From positions 5,208,001 to 5,272,000 of the forward strand of contig NC_016132.3 of the NCBI RefSeq assembly GCF_000005505.3: a stretch of DNA of 64,000 bases, read 5' to 3'. The stretch comes from Brachypodium distachyon (taxonomy: Eukaryota; Streptophyta; Magnoliopsida; Poales; Poaceae). The notes below the pieces were generated by a model. The model was not told the DNA's origin and ran no database searches. It saw only the letters and a program-made list of their open reading frames with translations. A program made the translations under genes and the position numbers. Positions 1 through 11,695 of the stretch are shown here, piece after piece (the first letter of the stretch is position 1; every line of letters starts with the position of its first letter).

Positions 1-770
1 TTCTACTTCCAACACATGATCTAAATTTATCTATGGCTACTAATTAACATCACATACGAGCGACTGGCTAGATAACAAATGAGAAAGCATTTACTAATCA
101 TATTTCGCTACAAAGTCAAAAACCAAACGATTAGCTCACGATCTAAACGGAAATATAGGTATCGATATCATAATTGCGTAAAAATTTAATCTCACATCAT
201 GATTTTCAGCAAAAAGAATTCACCTACTAATATAGTTTGGCGTACACATGACCCATCGGCGCAATCAAGTGATTGACCAATTTGGCTTGCCAACCTTTTG
301 TTTTGAACATATGTGATTTATATACCACACATGATTAGTCACCTTAGGTAAGGACCATCGCCTCGCACGTGATCCGGACTTTAATCGAAATACACAACTA
401 ATATCACCTCAACGATCAATTAATTCGATGCAAAAATTGATCAAGTAACATGTTGTGAACTTTAAATTATGTGCTATGATCTAAAACCACATAAACAATA
501 TTGTGTCATATTCAAAACACATATGTTGTTTAGCTGACTATATAGCGAGCGCTCTTCGAACTTTACTTGAGTGCATATATGTAGTGCGGTTTACTAATTT
601 TCGTTCCTAACAACAATCATGCTCATGATCTGAGATGCAATTTCGTTTTCATACTGATCAAATAGCACATACAGATGACACATACACCTATCATTTATTT
701 GCTAGGCGTTTGAAATAATACAACAATATATATGTTTACGTTAATCAAAATATTAAATATGTATTAAAGA

Positions 771-805
771 TATTTCCCGCGCGATTGCGCGGGACACCAT
801 GCTAG
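771..805 (+). mobile_element. Helitron 3' terminus (5' end not located)
   Basis: A 7-bp GC stem (CCCGCGC at 776-782, GCGCGGG at 787-793, loop GATT) is followed after 8 bases by CTAG at 802-805, and the next base is T. A GC hairpin about ten bases before CTRR, with insertion between A and T, is the signature of Helitron 3' ends. The body lies upstream and its TC start was not recognised; it may begin before position 1. The AT-rich 1-770 shows no gene and is probably Helitron body or older intergenic DNA. Confidence 0.6.
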
Positions 806-1740
806 TTTGCTCAAATATGAATGTATCTGCGAACTGAGCGTAGCTCAGATGATTGGGTCCTTGTGGTGGAAACTAACCGAACCTAACCGGCATTGTGCTT
901 TCACCTATGTTGACTTCGTCAATCTCAAGATGATGTGCCGGACGAGGACCAGTCTCCCGAAGATGCTCATAGTGTACTGTGTTTCTTAAAAAAAATATGA
1001 ATGCATTTATTATTAAAAAACGTCTGGATAAATGTAATATTTCGACAACAGTTTATGATCGGAGCGAGTATTACATTATACTGGGCAAAGGCAGAACATG
1101 AGTCGCAATCCATTACTGGCAAAATGGCATGGGGTACCTGGGGACTAGTCCAAAATGTTTGCCCCTCTTGGGCAAGCTGACGATAAGAACCAACCGTACC
1201 AACACAGCCGGATACCGGGTATCTACGCAAGACCCAAAACCAGTGTTATTGCCGTGGCGGTGTAACTTGCACCGGGGGATACGGGCACAACACCGGGGGC
1301 ACGCACATGCGCTTGGCACAGAGGAACATGCCTATCCCTTGCAGCAAAAGGAAGGCATCAAGGCGAGCACCACCTCTCGCTGTCGCTGTGTTTTAAAATC
1401 CTGTGACGGAACAGCAAGGAATGAGATGCCTGCATGTTCGATTCAGGGCCCAATCGCCTTGCATGTGACACGGTAATAAATCAGCTTAATTGCAAAGTCG
1501 CTATACATAATCTTACAGTGAGGTAAGTTAAGACACGAAGATTGCTTTATACGAGCTTCATCATGATCGGTCGTCGGTTGATCAAAAGGTTAACAGAAGA
1601 GAAAAAGGTAGTAAAAAAGAAGGAGAGGCAGAAACCGAGATGTAGAAAAGCATGCATTTGATGATTGATTAGATACAGGACCAGCCAGACGGAGAACACT
1701 CGACCTCAACCAAACTGAATTACAATTCTTAGCTACAACC
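806..1740. other. Intergenic stretch downstream of the bZIP gene
   Basis: I see no gene, RNA or transposon end here. The few open frames of 60-115 codons overlap one another on both strands and show no family motif. The part closest to 1750-2005 probably holds the 3' untranslated region of the minus-strand bZIP gene. Confidence 0.5.
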
Positions 1741-2005
1741 TTCGCCCAAAATGCCGGGACAAAAAATCACAAATCAGGGAAGTAGAGAAGAATCAGAGGG
1801 ATGCAAGAATGGACAGAAAAAAGGAACCGGAATGAACAAATCGAGTTACATACATCACACCCCAAAGAATGCAACAAATCCAACCAACACACCAAATCGA
1901 CCGATCGATCCTAACGACGACGACGAAGACGACAAGAGGAAGAACAGCGACAACACTTGATTTGTTGTCCTGAGGCCGACGCCTCCGGTCCAAGCCGGAT
2001 CTCGA

Positions 2006-3317
2006 TCACGAGGGCAGGCAGGGCGCAGGCCCGGCGGTCCCTTCGTTTGCTATCAAGCCGTTGTCGCTGCGGACCTGCAGGGGGGCGTCGGGCGTTGGGG
2101 ATTCCGCATTCTTCGGGCTCTGTTGCTGGTAGATTTGCCTCAGCCTCTCTATCTCCTTCTTCAGTGCCTCCTGATGAGCTGAGCAGATCACAAAAAATGC
2201 AGTCAGTGTTAGATACTCTTTCCAGAAAGCAAGCATCATCATGGCCGCTGCAGCGTGAGCTGACATCGGACAATGACTGGCGATGCTGGTAGAAGCAAGG
2301 AATAATAATTGAGTTGACAATGTAATGCTATGCAATGCAATGGCGGTCACCATCTTTGAAGATATTGTCCTGCGCGAGCGCCGCGATGCGCTGCTTGAGG
2401 TGGCTGTTCCCCAGCGTCAGCAGCGAGCGTTGGTGGTCGAGGAACGCGACGCGCGGTGACAACGCCGACACCTCCGTCTGTTTGGATCGGGGGAAGCAAA
2501 TTCACGGTGTCTGTCGGGCAATTTTAAGCTCGAAATTGGGCATTCAGAAGCTCCGTACTACGTACCTGGAGCGACGTGACGCTGCGCTCCAGCTCCGAGA
2601 TGTACTGCAGCTTGCGCACACGCGACCGCTGCGCCGACTGCCGGTTCGCCAGGATCCTGCGGGGTTTCATGCGGCCACGACAAGCTCAGAAATTTTTGGG
2701 GAGAATTCTGCCATTTGGAGACGCGCATTGCGCGGGGGGAATCACCTCTTGACCCGCTTGGGATCGACCGTGGCGGGTGAGTAGGGCGCCGCCGAGCCGC
2801 CGCCGCCGCCATTGCAGCCGCTCTGCGCCTCCTCGGCTTCGCCGCCCTTGTTGTCCTGCTTCTCATCGTTGATGTTGCTGTTGTGATCGGACGGCGACGA
2901 CGCGCTCGGCGCCGCGGGCTGCTGTGGCGGCGGCGGCGGCGTGAGGTCGTCGGAGAACATGGACATGAGCTGGGCGTCGTCGAGGCGCTCGAACTCGTGC
3001 GCGGCCGCGCCGGCGCCGGCATTGTCGTCGTCGAGGAAGGCGACGGAGTCGCTCACGGTGCGGCGGTGCGCGCCGCGCTTGGCGGCCGAGAAGTCTAGGA
3101 ACTCGTCGACCCACGACGGCTGCTGCTGCTGCTGCGCCCCGTTCGCGGCCGGCGCCGGGGGCGGGAGCGGGAGAGGCGGCAACGGCGCAGCGAGGAAGGC
3201 GCCCATGGAGGGGCTGCGCTGGTGGTGATGGTGGTGGCGGGCGCTGTGGTGGTGCCCGCCCCCGAACTCCGGCCAGGCCGGCGCCATGGTGGGGATCTTG
3301 GGCGGCAGCTGCGCCAT
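2006..3317 (-). CDS. Group E bZIP transcription factor (bZIP34/bZIP61 type)
   Basis: Nuclear DNA-binding regulator. Minus-strand exons are 3317-2746, 2656-2566, 2477-2351 and 2178-2006; phases agree and give 320 aa, and all introns are GT-AG. The N-terminal half has His, Pro and Gln runs, then the conserved block PSWVDEFLDFSAAKRG and an acidic stretch. The basic region starts at DPKRVKR, crosses intron 1 and continues ILANRQSAQRSRVRKLQ, which holds the N-x7-R DNA contact. The zipper carries the block LSPRVAFLDHQ, with a proline in a heptad. In Arabidopsis bZIP34 and bZIP61 that proline is known to disfavour homodimers, so heterodimerisation is expected here too. The tail AHQEALKKEIERLRQIYQQQ is typical of the group, which has been linked to pollen development in Arabidopsis. 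The acceptor at 2179/2178 was chosen over one 8 bases further on because it keeps frame and restores FKDAHQ. Start: the first Met followed by AQLPPKIP; an in-frame Met five codons upstream (3332) is possible. Confidence 0.93.
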
Positions 3318-3544
3318 GGCCGGAGGAAGCACCGATCAACCGACCGCAACCGCGAGCCTGTGCGATCGATGGCGCAACGCCCAAACCTTTGCAGCGCCGG
3401 GGGCTCCGGCGGTAATGTAGGTTGGGGGTGCCGGAGATTGTGCGGTCCACGTTTTAGCTCACGTTTATGTTGCTGCCGCGCGCCGCCCGCCGCCGCCGCT
3501 GCAGCGCGAACAACGGCGGAATGGATGGCGAGAAGGAGGAGGAA

Positions 3545-3631
3545 GGGGGGGGGGGGGGGGGTGCCTTCGGCTCGTCACTGAACTAAATCGGGCAATTTGG
3601 AATGATAGGGACAGAGGAGAGAGAGAGAGGA
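3545..3631. repeat. G17 tract and GA-rich microsatellite in the bZIP 5' region
   Basis: A run of 17 G (3545-3561) is followed by purine-rich sequence with a GAGAGA run near 3616-3631. On the bZIP strand these are C and CT tracts about 230-315 bases upstream of the start codon. CT tracts are common in grass core promoters and leaders. The G run is also a place where assemblies often err. Confidence 0.7.
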
Positions 3632-3699
3632 GCAACTCGATTTGGGCTGCGCGGAGAGAAATAGTACTGGCGGAGAGAGAGGGGGAGGTCACATGGACG

Positions 3700-6600
3700 A
3701 GAGGAGAGAAACAGCTAGCACCAGCTGTTGGCTAGATCAAGGTGAAGTGGCGGGAGGAGAACGAAGAACGCTTGCTGCCTGGAATAGGCCCATGGGGTTC
3801 ACTGGTAGACCAAGTTTCGCTGCTACGTGGGCCCGCGCGTTCTTGTGCTGTCAAATGACTTGCAATTTGGCGTCAAGGCAGCTTAGCAAGAGTGAAAGAT
3901 GGTAGGAAGAGCGGAGGGCGACGATGGGTACACCTTCCTTCGACGAAAGAGTATACCTCTAGGTTTTTGTTTTAAGTAAAAAAAAATGATTTAACCAACT
4001 TTGTTGAAAATGTTGGGCCATCCCTCCGCACGGAGATGAAGTTTCACCCCAGCAAACAGCCACAGGCTCATTGCTTGTGAACCGTTGATCTCAGCCCCAT
4101 CCAACCTCAATGGTGTGGGAGTGAGCAAAAGAGAGCAACAAAAAAAAACACATTTTCTATAATGAGTTGTGTCGCATGGTCGAATTGAAAACGATGGTTA
4201 TTTGTCAATGGAAAATACTATATCTAACACGAAAAGAGGAGGTTGGTGATAAGCTGAGCTGTCACACGCAGACAATGGGCAGACGAGAGATCAGTGGGTT
4301 TGCTTCTAAGATCTAATATGTGGTTCATATTTAGAGAAAATTTAGGATTTTACATGTAAATATATATGGATTGCAAAGAGAATGGTACCCCTATTTCTCG
4401 GTCGTCTAAGAAATAATTATTTCTCATTGACAATCACGACCATCCAATTAATACTGTTCTCACCTTTTGTTTTTGCACGAATCCCAATGAGTTAGCATGA
4501 AATTAGAAATAGTTATTTCTCGGTCGTCTTAAAAATAGCAAAAATGAAATATAGAACGCATTTGGTTCCGAAGTTGGCAAAAGGGGCTTGGATCCCCAAA
4601 CGAGATTTATACTCAAACACTGCTTGCCCAATAATCAAAAACATTCATGCAAAACCACAAAATCGCTTGTTTTTATCATGAAACCGTGACATAAAGTACC
4701 GAGCTCGCAAGGAAAGAAAAAAACATGATTCATGAACAGCGCTTTTAGACCCTTTTCACCGATCGAGGTACGGACGGCTCCCGGGGACCTTCGCGCGCAT
4801 GCAGATGGACGGATCGGGATCGGCGCAGGAAGGCGCGCCATGGACTCGGTCCGTAGGCCGCCACCGGCCGGATTAAACTGAAACCCACTGGGACTAAACG
4901 GCTGCGCTCGAAAGTCATGGCCGGCGGGCGGTTAAATTAAACGGGACGGGCGGGACCGGCCCCCACGTGCTGACGTGACCCATAGGGTTTTCCGGTGGGC
5001 TCGGCCGCCTCTCGGTTTGATTGTGTTTTTATCTTTACTTTTTCTACATGTTCATTATTGGGCCCATTGACCGGCCTCCCCTCTCGTGTTGTGTCGAGCT
5101 ACAACGAGAAATCATCAGGAAGCTCAGGGGGAATTGCTCTGCGTTGCAATTCTGTGGTAGGGGTGTCCCTTGCATATCAGTCATGAAGACATCATAAATC
5201 GATCGAGTTGTGTATTGCGTAGGATCGGAGTAATGTTTTGACCTATAGATCTCCGGCAGTATAACACATATCCAGGAGTATATTGGTTATAGAACATTGG
5301 GCATTTTTGGTTAACAAAATCCAGGAGTATATTGGTTATAGAACAGATAGAGAAGCTGACTATTTTGGTTATTTTTCTTCCCAAAAAAATTCTTCCAAAA
5401 AAAGTATTTTGGTACGTACGGGCCCGCAGCAGACAAAGCGTTAGTATGATCAGTGGACCACAAAGTGCAGGATCAATTGGCTCGTATTTGGCTTGCTATA
5501 AGTTTGCTTTAGATCTATGCATGCGCGCGTTGCGCCACATAAATTTGCGCCCCCATGCGTGCAGCTCTTGTGGTTTGTGCATGCTAGGCTCAGCCAGCAG
5601 CTTGTCTCGTAGTAGCTCTGGTCCTTCGTCCTCCGGATCTACTAGTGCTGTGTTTGGTGAGCGTTTCCAGTTCTCTAGCTTCTGGATAATTGGAGCGGTT
5701 CTTAATGTTAGCAACTTGCAACCGTAGTGCATGCATGCCACCATATATACCTGCCAGTCACTCTAACTATAACTCCATTCCACCCAAGATTAAGGGAAAA
5801 CTCCAGTGAATAATTCTCCGGAAAAAAATAATAGTAGTAACTCCAACGAATAAATCTGCCCTCCCAAAATCACCTTGAGGTCCAGTCCTTTTGTTGTCAA
5901 GATGTTACTCGATCGATCGACTTACTCCACGACACTATCACTGCGCCAGAATATAGCTCTGGTGGACGCCCTCCGGTGGTCGTTCTTAGAAACCAAGGGC
6001 CAACGGTGGGCCGTTGAACAGAAATCCAAAGGGTGTTTAAGTACGGTGCTGCATTCATGTATTGTACATATATATAGGCTAGTTACTCAGTTATAGCACG
6101 TTCCTAGGGATCAATTAATTCTACCCAAGGATCGGATCAATAATGTTATCACACAACAGAGCTAGAGAAATAGCATGCACTAGCTAGCTTTTGCGCGGAG
6201 CTACAAATTAGAACTTGACCTCGACGGTTCGACATTGACATGATACATACTATTCCTTGATGATCTACGGAGAAAGAATAACAGGACAGGAACAGACAGC
6301 AAGATTGGAGTATATGGATGGATGTCCATGCATGGTATAGGCGTACGTACTAAGTGGTGTCTCCACCATGTGCCACCTCCTCGTGGCATCGATCACACAC
6401 ACAGACACCGATTAATCTCCAACCCCTTGTTGGTCCCCTCAAGCTAGCCATGATCCACCACATGCACCACACATGCATGCTTTCTTTCGTTCTCTTATGC
6501 CTTTTGTAAAATGAATTTGCTTAATTTGCCCACCTTTCAGAACTTGTTCATTTGCTCCATTAGTAGATTAAAAAGTTTCTTTCGCGTACGCCGCCATATA

Positions 6601-9600
6601 TAGGAGTATATCATTGTAGCATGCATCACCTAATATTATAGACAAATACCACAAATGTATCGAAGCTTAATTAAGACAGCCGCGGATGTCACATTCCATT
6701 AACTAGATGATGTCCCGCATGTTGTTGCGAAAAAATTTAGTTAACACGAAGAGTATTCAAAATTGAAAAATATAATGAAACTGTACATTTTTCACTTAGT
6801 GGGGATAGTTGATGGAAGTAATATGCATGCATGTGCAAAATATGATTTTTTCACTAAATATGTGTGAACAAATTAATTACATGATGATGTGGCATCCTTG
6901 CATGTTTAGAAAAATCTAGTAGTGGGTTGCTTCTACTTAGATATAGAAGATTAACCATACATGCTCTAACCTGTAGTGAAGTAGTGACAATATATCTCTA
7001 TCAACATGTTGATATAGCCGTAATCCTGCGTCCTAATTAATCATGTATTGCACTGCCGCGCGCCGTGTCCCTTTTTCGTTTTAATGCAATATTGATGGGC
7101 TTCCCCGGCAGCTAGCAACTACTTGCATGGCGGGCCCTCTGGAGCTTCCATATGCATGCAGCGTGTGTCCTGTGTCCAGCTTTCTTGTCGACCTTCTTCT
7201 TTTCTGCATTTGCTGCGCCCTGCTTACTGGCTGCCGCCTACAGTGGTTGGATTGGGATCAGTACTCGTGTGGTCGTCCGTCCTGGCCTCTCCCCTTCCGT
7301 GCATGAACACTGAGACAGTGAGTAGCTAGCTAGCTCGAGTATGCATGCGTGGATGATATTGGCGACACGTATGGCTATGATCGATGTTAATTTGTGTGCG
7401 CATGTTGATGGTGAAAGGACGCGTGCATGGCATGGGGGCGAGGCAAAACTACAACTGGGACGATGGATCATAGATCGATAGAGAGGTCATGCTTGATCAT
7501 GTGATGTGATCGTGCATGTGAGGTGAGTGATGGCGATCATGCTGCTTAGTTAACTGATCAAGGAAAGGAGAAAATGATGAGTCGTCCGGCGCGGCGTTTG
7601 GTTGGATATATAATGAGGGCACGTAGCAAGGTGCATATATTGGTTAATCAGGATATATTAGTGCATGGTCTTCGTCTACTAACTCCGTCCGGAAAATAAA
7701 TGACGTGCAAATCCACGTCGAGCAGTGGAGGACATACTCCGTTTATACGTAGCCTAAAAATTCTCGTGGAGCGGCTCTGGTGAAGTTTTGTCCGAATTAA
7801 TTAATTAACAAAGCTAAACGGTCGAGGGACGGCGGGCGGTATCAAGGCTTTGCATGGGATTAGTTGGGGCGGCTGCATGCATGTGACGTCCCCTCCCACG
7901 TGCCGCCACCTACCAGCCATGATCGCACACGCGGAAACCCCGCCGGTCACGAAATCTCGATCGAACAACGCTAGATGTCAATCAATTCCACACATGCACG
8001 CGCCACAGTGGGCGCCAAAGATACGTTAATTCTCATGGGCGGGTACGTAATCTTAATTTGGTCCAGAATTTGCTGATGCTGCACGTAATTCATCGGATTT
8101 GTTGTACACCCCTGTATGTTTGGTTTTCAAACGCTGCAAATCGATTACGTAAAACTGCAATGAGGAATTATGGAACTTTTTCCTCCTCGTCTTGAAGAGG
8201 AAAAAACCTCACGCCGGAACACAATGCCTTTTTTTTCGGACATCGGAAGTCCAGAACACAAAGCGGAAGACCGAATTAACGGCGTCTCCGTTTCGAAGTT
8301 CGGACGAAATTGTTGTGCATAGCGCGTTCCTGTGTCCAATTTCTATCCGACCATTCTCCGGCCATGAGATGGAACATAGGAACTGCTCCACGTCGGACGT
8401 ACGGTTGTTGAAGAGAAAACATCGATAACATAACATTACTTGGTACCAAAATGCGTCGTGACACGTCATCATAGACGCAAGACCTGGAGTAAAAAAACGA
8501 CACAGGAGCAAGAATAGAGGTGCAGCCAAAAACAATGGAAGTTAGATTTGCATGAGACGAAGCTAGAGTTGATGGTTGTTTGTAGTTTACTTGTGGAAAG
8601 TGACACCAACAAGATGGAGAAGCCTTAAGAAATCGTTTGGTTCCCATCATTTGGGCATAGAATCCTGATATCTATTTTGGATTTCAAGAACCAAGTTGTT
8701 TGACTGACACATATGATTGGGTACATGATTTCAATTTGAATTTTCGTGGAGTTGCACCTATACCAAACCCAAGTTCCTCTCCAAAAAGAAATTATTTCCT
8801 TGGACTTGTCTCTCATTCTACAAATTTTTGTGTCAGACAGTTTTTTTTAGAGATGACATAATTGTTTTTGCATCTGAAATTCAAATTCAACCAAATTAGA
8901 TCCTCTCAAAAGACTTATTTTCACCAAATGAAATGAAACGAGGGCTGACAAACGAGTTGTATTGTTTTCTCCGCTAGCGCCTATAGCTAGCACCTCTACC
9001 TACCGTCGACGGTGTTCTTCACGGTTTTATGCTTGGTGAGACTAGAGCTGAATACGTACAGACGTCAGACGATGGTGCTTTGTGCCGGCCGAACGAACTT
9101 TTTCCTTCTGGCGGGTCGACGCCTTCGACGCTGGGTTGCAATGACATGAGCTGCCAAGTGCAAATCGTGGTTTGCTTTATGGATTGATCGTACGTACCAG
9201 ATGCCTGTTTTCAGTTGGCCATTAGTCTTAAGTACCAGTGTTATCCTCTCCGCACCATGCAGTACCAACGAGTTCCAGATCTGGGCGCAGGCTGAACGTG
9301 TTTCTCCAGATCTTGGAAATCCTGCCATGTCAGCCTCAAATTAAGAAAAGGAAGTCATTAAGAACACAACCCGACAGAGCTAGCAGCAGCAAGTAGCAAG
9401 GACGTTTATGGGTACGGCTGCAGGAACGGACCTGTACGATCCACTACCAGTACTAGCTAGCTAGCTATAGCTTCTGATTTTCTTTCCCAAAATCCCTGTG
9501 TGGAATACTCTAGTACGGAGTAGTACAATGGATTCTCCCTCACAAATTCGCAAACAACGGCTCTCCTCTGAGCTTTTCACTGCGCTGCGCAATCATGCAG

Positions 9601-9745
9601 TGCAATGTCGGTGAATTTACTGTATAATACATTATTAGCCCCCTTCGACAGCACGGAGCAGTGTGGGACGTACACGGGCTGCCAACGGCACATGACGATG
9701 GCTGCTGTATACGACAAGCACACATGACGAGATGAGAGGTCTTTT
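3700..9745. other. Long intergenic region
   Basis: No gene could be supported. The open frames are short and lack family motifs. Small features seen: a G-box and TGACGTG pair near 4964-4980, another CACGTG near 7898, an exact 27-bp direct repeat (5270 and 5319), and a repeated 14-mer TTTCTCGGTCGTCT near 4394 and 4514. Sequence such as 4320-4560 and 8650-8950 has the AT-rich look of worn transposons, but I could not place ends. Confidence 0.5.
5270..5345. repeat. Exact 27-bp direct repeat, 49-bp period
   Basis: Copies at 5270-5296 and 5319-5345 start ATCCAGGAGTATATTGG and are identical over 27 bases, separated by 22 bases. This looks like a local slippage or repair duplication. No function is apparent. 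Confidence 0.85.
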
Positions 9746-9753
9746 GGAGTACT

Positions 9754-9947
9754 GGTCCAACAATACTAGACGTATTAGTTTACTATAAATTATTTATTAA
9801 TAAATAATTATATGATATAGATTCATATTCATTATATTTCTACTCAAATATATTTGTTTATAGGCTATGATTTTGATCACTTAGTCACATATTCATGAAG
9901 TAACTTGTGGTCAAAGGATTGATCAACTGACTCCTGTTGTTGGACCG
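9754..9947. mobile_element. Possible MITE with 10-bp terminal inverted repeats
   Basis: GGTCCAACAA at 9754-9763 is matched by its reverse complement TTGTTGGACC at 9937-9946. The interior is AT-rich. The flanks TGGAGTACT (left) and TGGAGTCT (right, one base after the repeat) differ by one indel and could be a decayed 8-9-bp target duplication, as in hAT or Mutator elements. Family uncertain. Confidence 0.4.
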
Positions 9948-9956
9948 TGGAGTCTA

Positions 9957-10010
9957 TCCTTAATAATAAAAGCAGGAAGGTTTTCTTCGTCGTCGTCCGC
10001 CGTGCATCAA
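9957..10010 (+). mobile_element. Helitron-like 5' end
   Basis: TCCTTAATAATAAAAGCAGG follows an A, as expected for a Helitron 5' end (A|TC), and is followed by a TTCGTCGTCGTCC stretch of a kind seen in grass Helitrons. I found no convincing hairpin plus CTRR partner before the copia element at 10823, so it may be a remnant. Confidence 0.35.
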
Positions 10011-10822
10011 TTTCCGTGCATGTTCTGATTTTTCGTGTCTCCTTACACTCTATCGAACCTTCTTTTTTCTATTTTCACAGCGCTGCCTTCTCAGGCCGCC
10101 GCCGCCGACTCAACTGACCGCGTAGCACCTCCCTGCGGTGACCGCTCTCGATACGCGTCGGCGCCAGATTAGATTATCGTGCAAGAGACGAGCAAAAGGG
10201 TCCAGGACTGATCGGCGCTATCCACCGTTCCTCGTGCACTGCACCACCGTGTGCTCTGACGGTGTGGACTGGGTGCCATGTCCGTGGCCGCGGCTGCTAG
10301 CATCGGTTCCGAGATCATTTTGATTGAATGTCCAATTATATTGCTATGTTTTGTATAAACTAGTACTTAGCACGGAAGTAACAGAGGGGAGCTGTAGAAC
10401 AGTCGCATGTGGGGGATGATTAAGAAGTACGGACACAATTACCTGTCCCCTGAATATCTAATTCTTGGGTCCTGCTCACCAAAATAATGGATCTAGCTAG
10501 GTGCTAGGCTAATCGATATCCAATCCTGATGTGACACACCATGCACGAAATTGGCACAAAGACACGGCTGCTACAAGGCCAGGCAGAGACGATTAGACTC
10601 GATAAACCGCCGATCGAGTATTTTACTGGGATTGTCCCTTCAGTCTAGTACGCCCAACATCTCCCGCCCCCGGTCAGCTTTTGCCGTGCAGTGCAACTAC
10701 GGACATCTCCAATGATGAGGTGACGTGCGTGCATATATATATGCACGGAGCCTCGGTCACCAATTGACGTGTCGCCTTTTAACACACCGGCCCTCTTTCG
10801 ACCAATCGATGGATGTGATATG
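10011..10822. other. Intergenic, nothing recognised
   Basis: The segment between the Helitron-like end and the copia element has no supportable gene or complete transposon. The last five bases (10818-10822, ATATG) form the left copy of the copia target duplication. Confidence 0.5.
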
Positions 10823-11695
10823 TGTTGGAATTTTGGGTCATGACAAAGTACTAATTTTAATTTGAAATTAATTTCTGAAAAATCTTGAAAAACCTTAGTG
10901 AGACGAGAAAGTGAGAATAGTCTCACCTTACTAGTTTAGGGGTTGGAACAATATATAAGGTATGTTGGTTCTCATCTCTTGAGCAAGTGAGTAATAGAAA
11001 CCCCCACGCGCGCTCTGCCTATATAATAAGACGACTGCGGCCTCCGGACGTACCACGCCACAACCTTAGCCGTCACGTCCAAAATTCAATCTGGCTGTTC
11101 GCCGCCAACTGCTACTCCATCCCGTCGACTGCGTGCACAGATCGTCGGACCTTCGAGATCTTGACCGGGAGACGGTCGATAAAGTTTTTGGGGGACGTTC
11201 TCACGCGACTGCTCGCTTCTTCACGTCCCTGTTTCGTCGACATCTTCATCACCAATGGCCGACGACCTCAGAGATCCCGCGGCTCAGGCTGCCACTCTAG
11301 CTCCGCAGCAACAGGCTGTCCAACTCCAAACACAGCAGCAGGCTGCCCAACTCCAACCTCAGGCAACTGCTGCTGCACAGGCGCAAGCGCAGGCGCTGCC
11401 CGCTGCCCAGGAGGTAGTCAAGGCTGCTGCTGCTGCCGGCGTGAACATCGACGCCGCCGGACTCGTCACCGACCTCAACAAACAAACACAAGAAAAGAGT
11501 ACAGCACCGTACGTAATCTGCTCTTTCTTGTTGATTTTGATTAATAGTTCTATTATTCATGCCGTGAAATTAGATGAGTTTTATTGATGCGCGTTGCTAT
11601 TTAATTTGTCTAGTTTGCATGATATAATATGCTACTTGTTTTACACATTGTTTTTCTGGATTAAATATTCATCGAAATTACCTAATTATTTAACA
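10823..11695 (+). repeat. 5' LTR of the copia element (873 bp)
   Basis: Starts TGTTGGAATTTTGGG and ends TTTAACA. Two TATA-like sites lie at about 10951 (TATATAAGG) and 11020 (TATATAATAAG). Compared with the 3' LTR it lacks 215 bases that correspond to 16418-16632 and carries a roughly 27-base CAG-rich extra stretch near 11320. Confidence 0.9.
11255..11587 (+). CDS. Gln/Ala-rich leader ORF inside the 5' LTR
   Basis: An ATG downstream of both TATA sites opens a 110-codon frame beginning MADDLRDPAAQAATLAPQQQ. It is rich in Gln and Ala and then reads AAAAAGVNIDAAGLVTDLNK. The coding character stops at 11508, where CACC|GTACGT resembles a splice donor; the codons after it are hydrophobic and AT-rich, like intron sequence. 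The same frame is present in the 3' LTR from 16895 but has a stop at codon 18. Inference: this may be a first gag exon carried within the LTR and spliced over the U5/primer-site region to the gag body near 11720. No family for this peptide is recognised. Confidence 0.4.
   Translation: MADDLRDPAAQAATLAPQQQAVQLQTQQQAAQLQPQATAAAQAQAQALPAAQEVVKAAAAAGVNIDAAGLVTDLNKQTQEKSTAPYVICSFLLILINSSIIHAVKLDEFY

Noticed and set aside
2558..3581. Several long overlapping frames on both strands over the bZIP first exon
   Set aside because: They are by-products of the high GC content of the real exon; only the minus-strand frame with PSWVDEFLDF and PKRVKR matches a family.
10645..10926. A 93-codon minus-strand frame crossing the copia 5' border
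   Set aside because: It spans the LTR boundary and target site, so it cannot be an ancestral gene. No motif.
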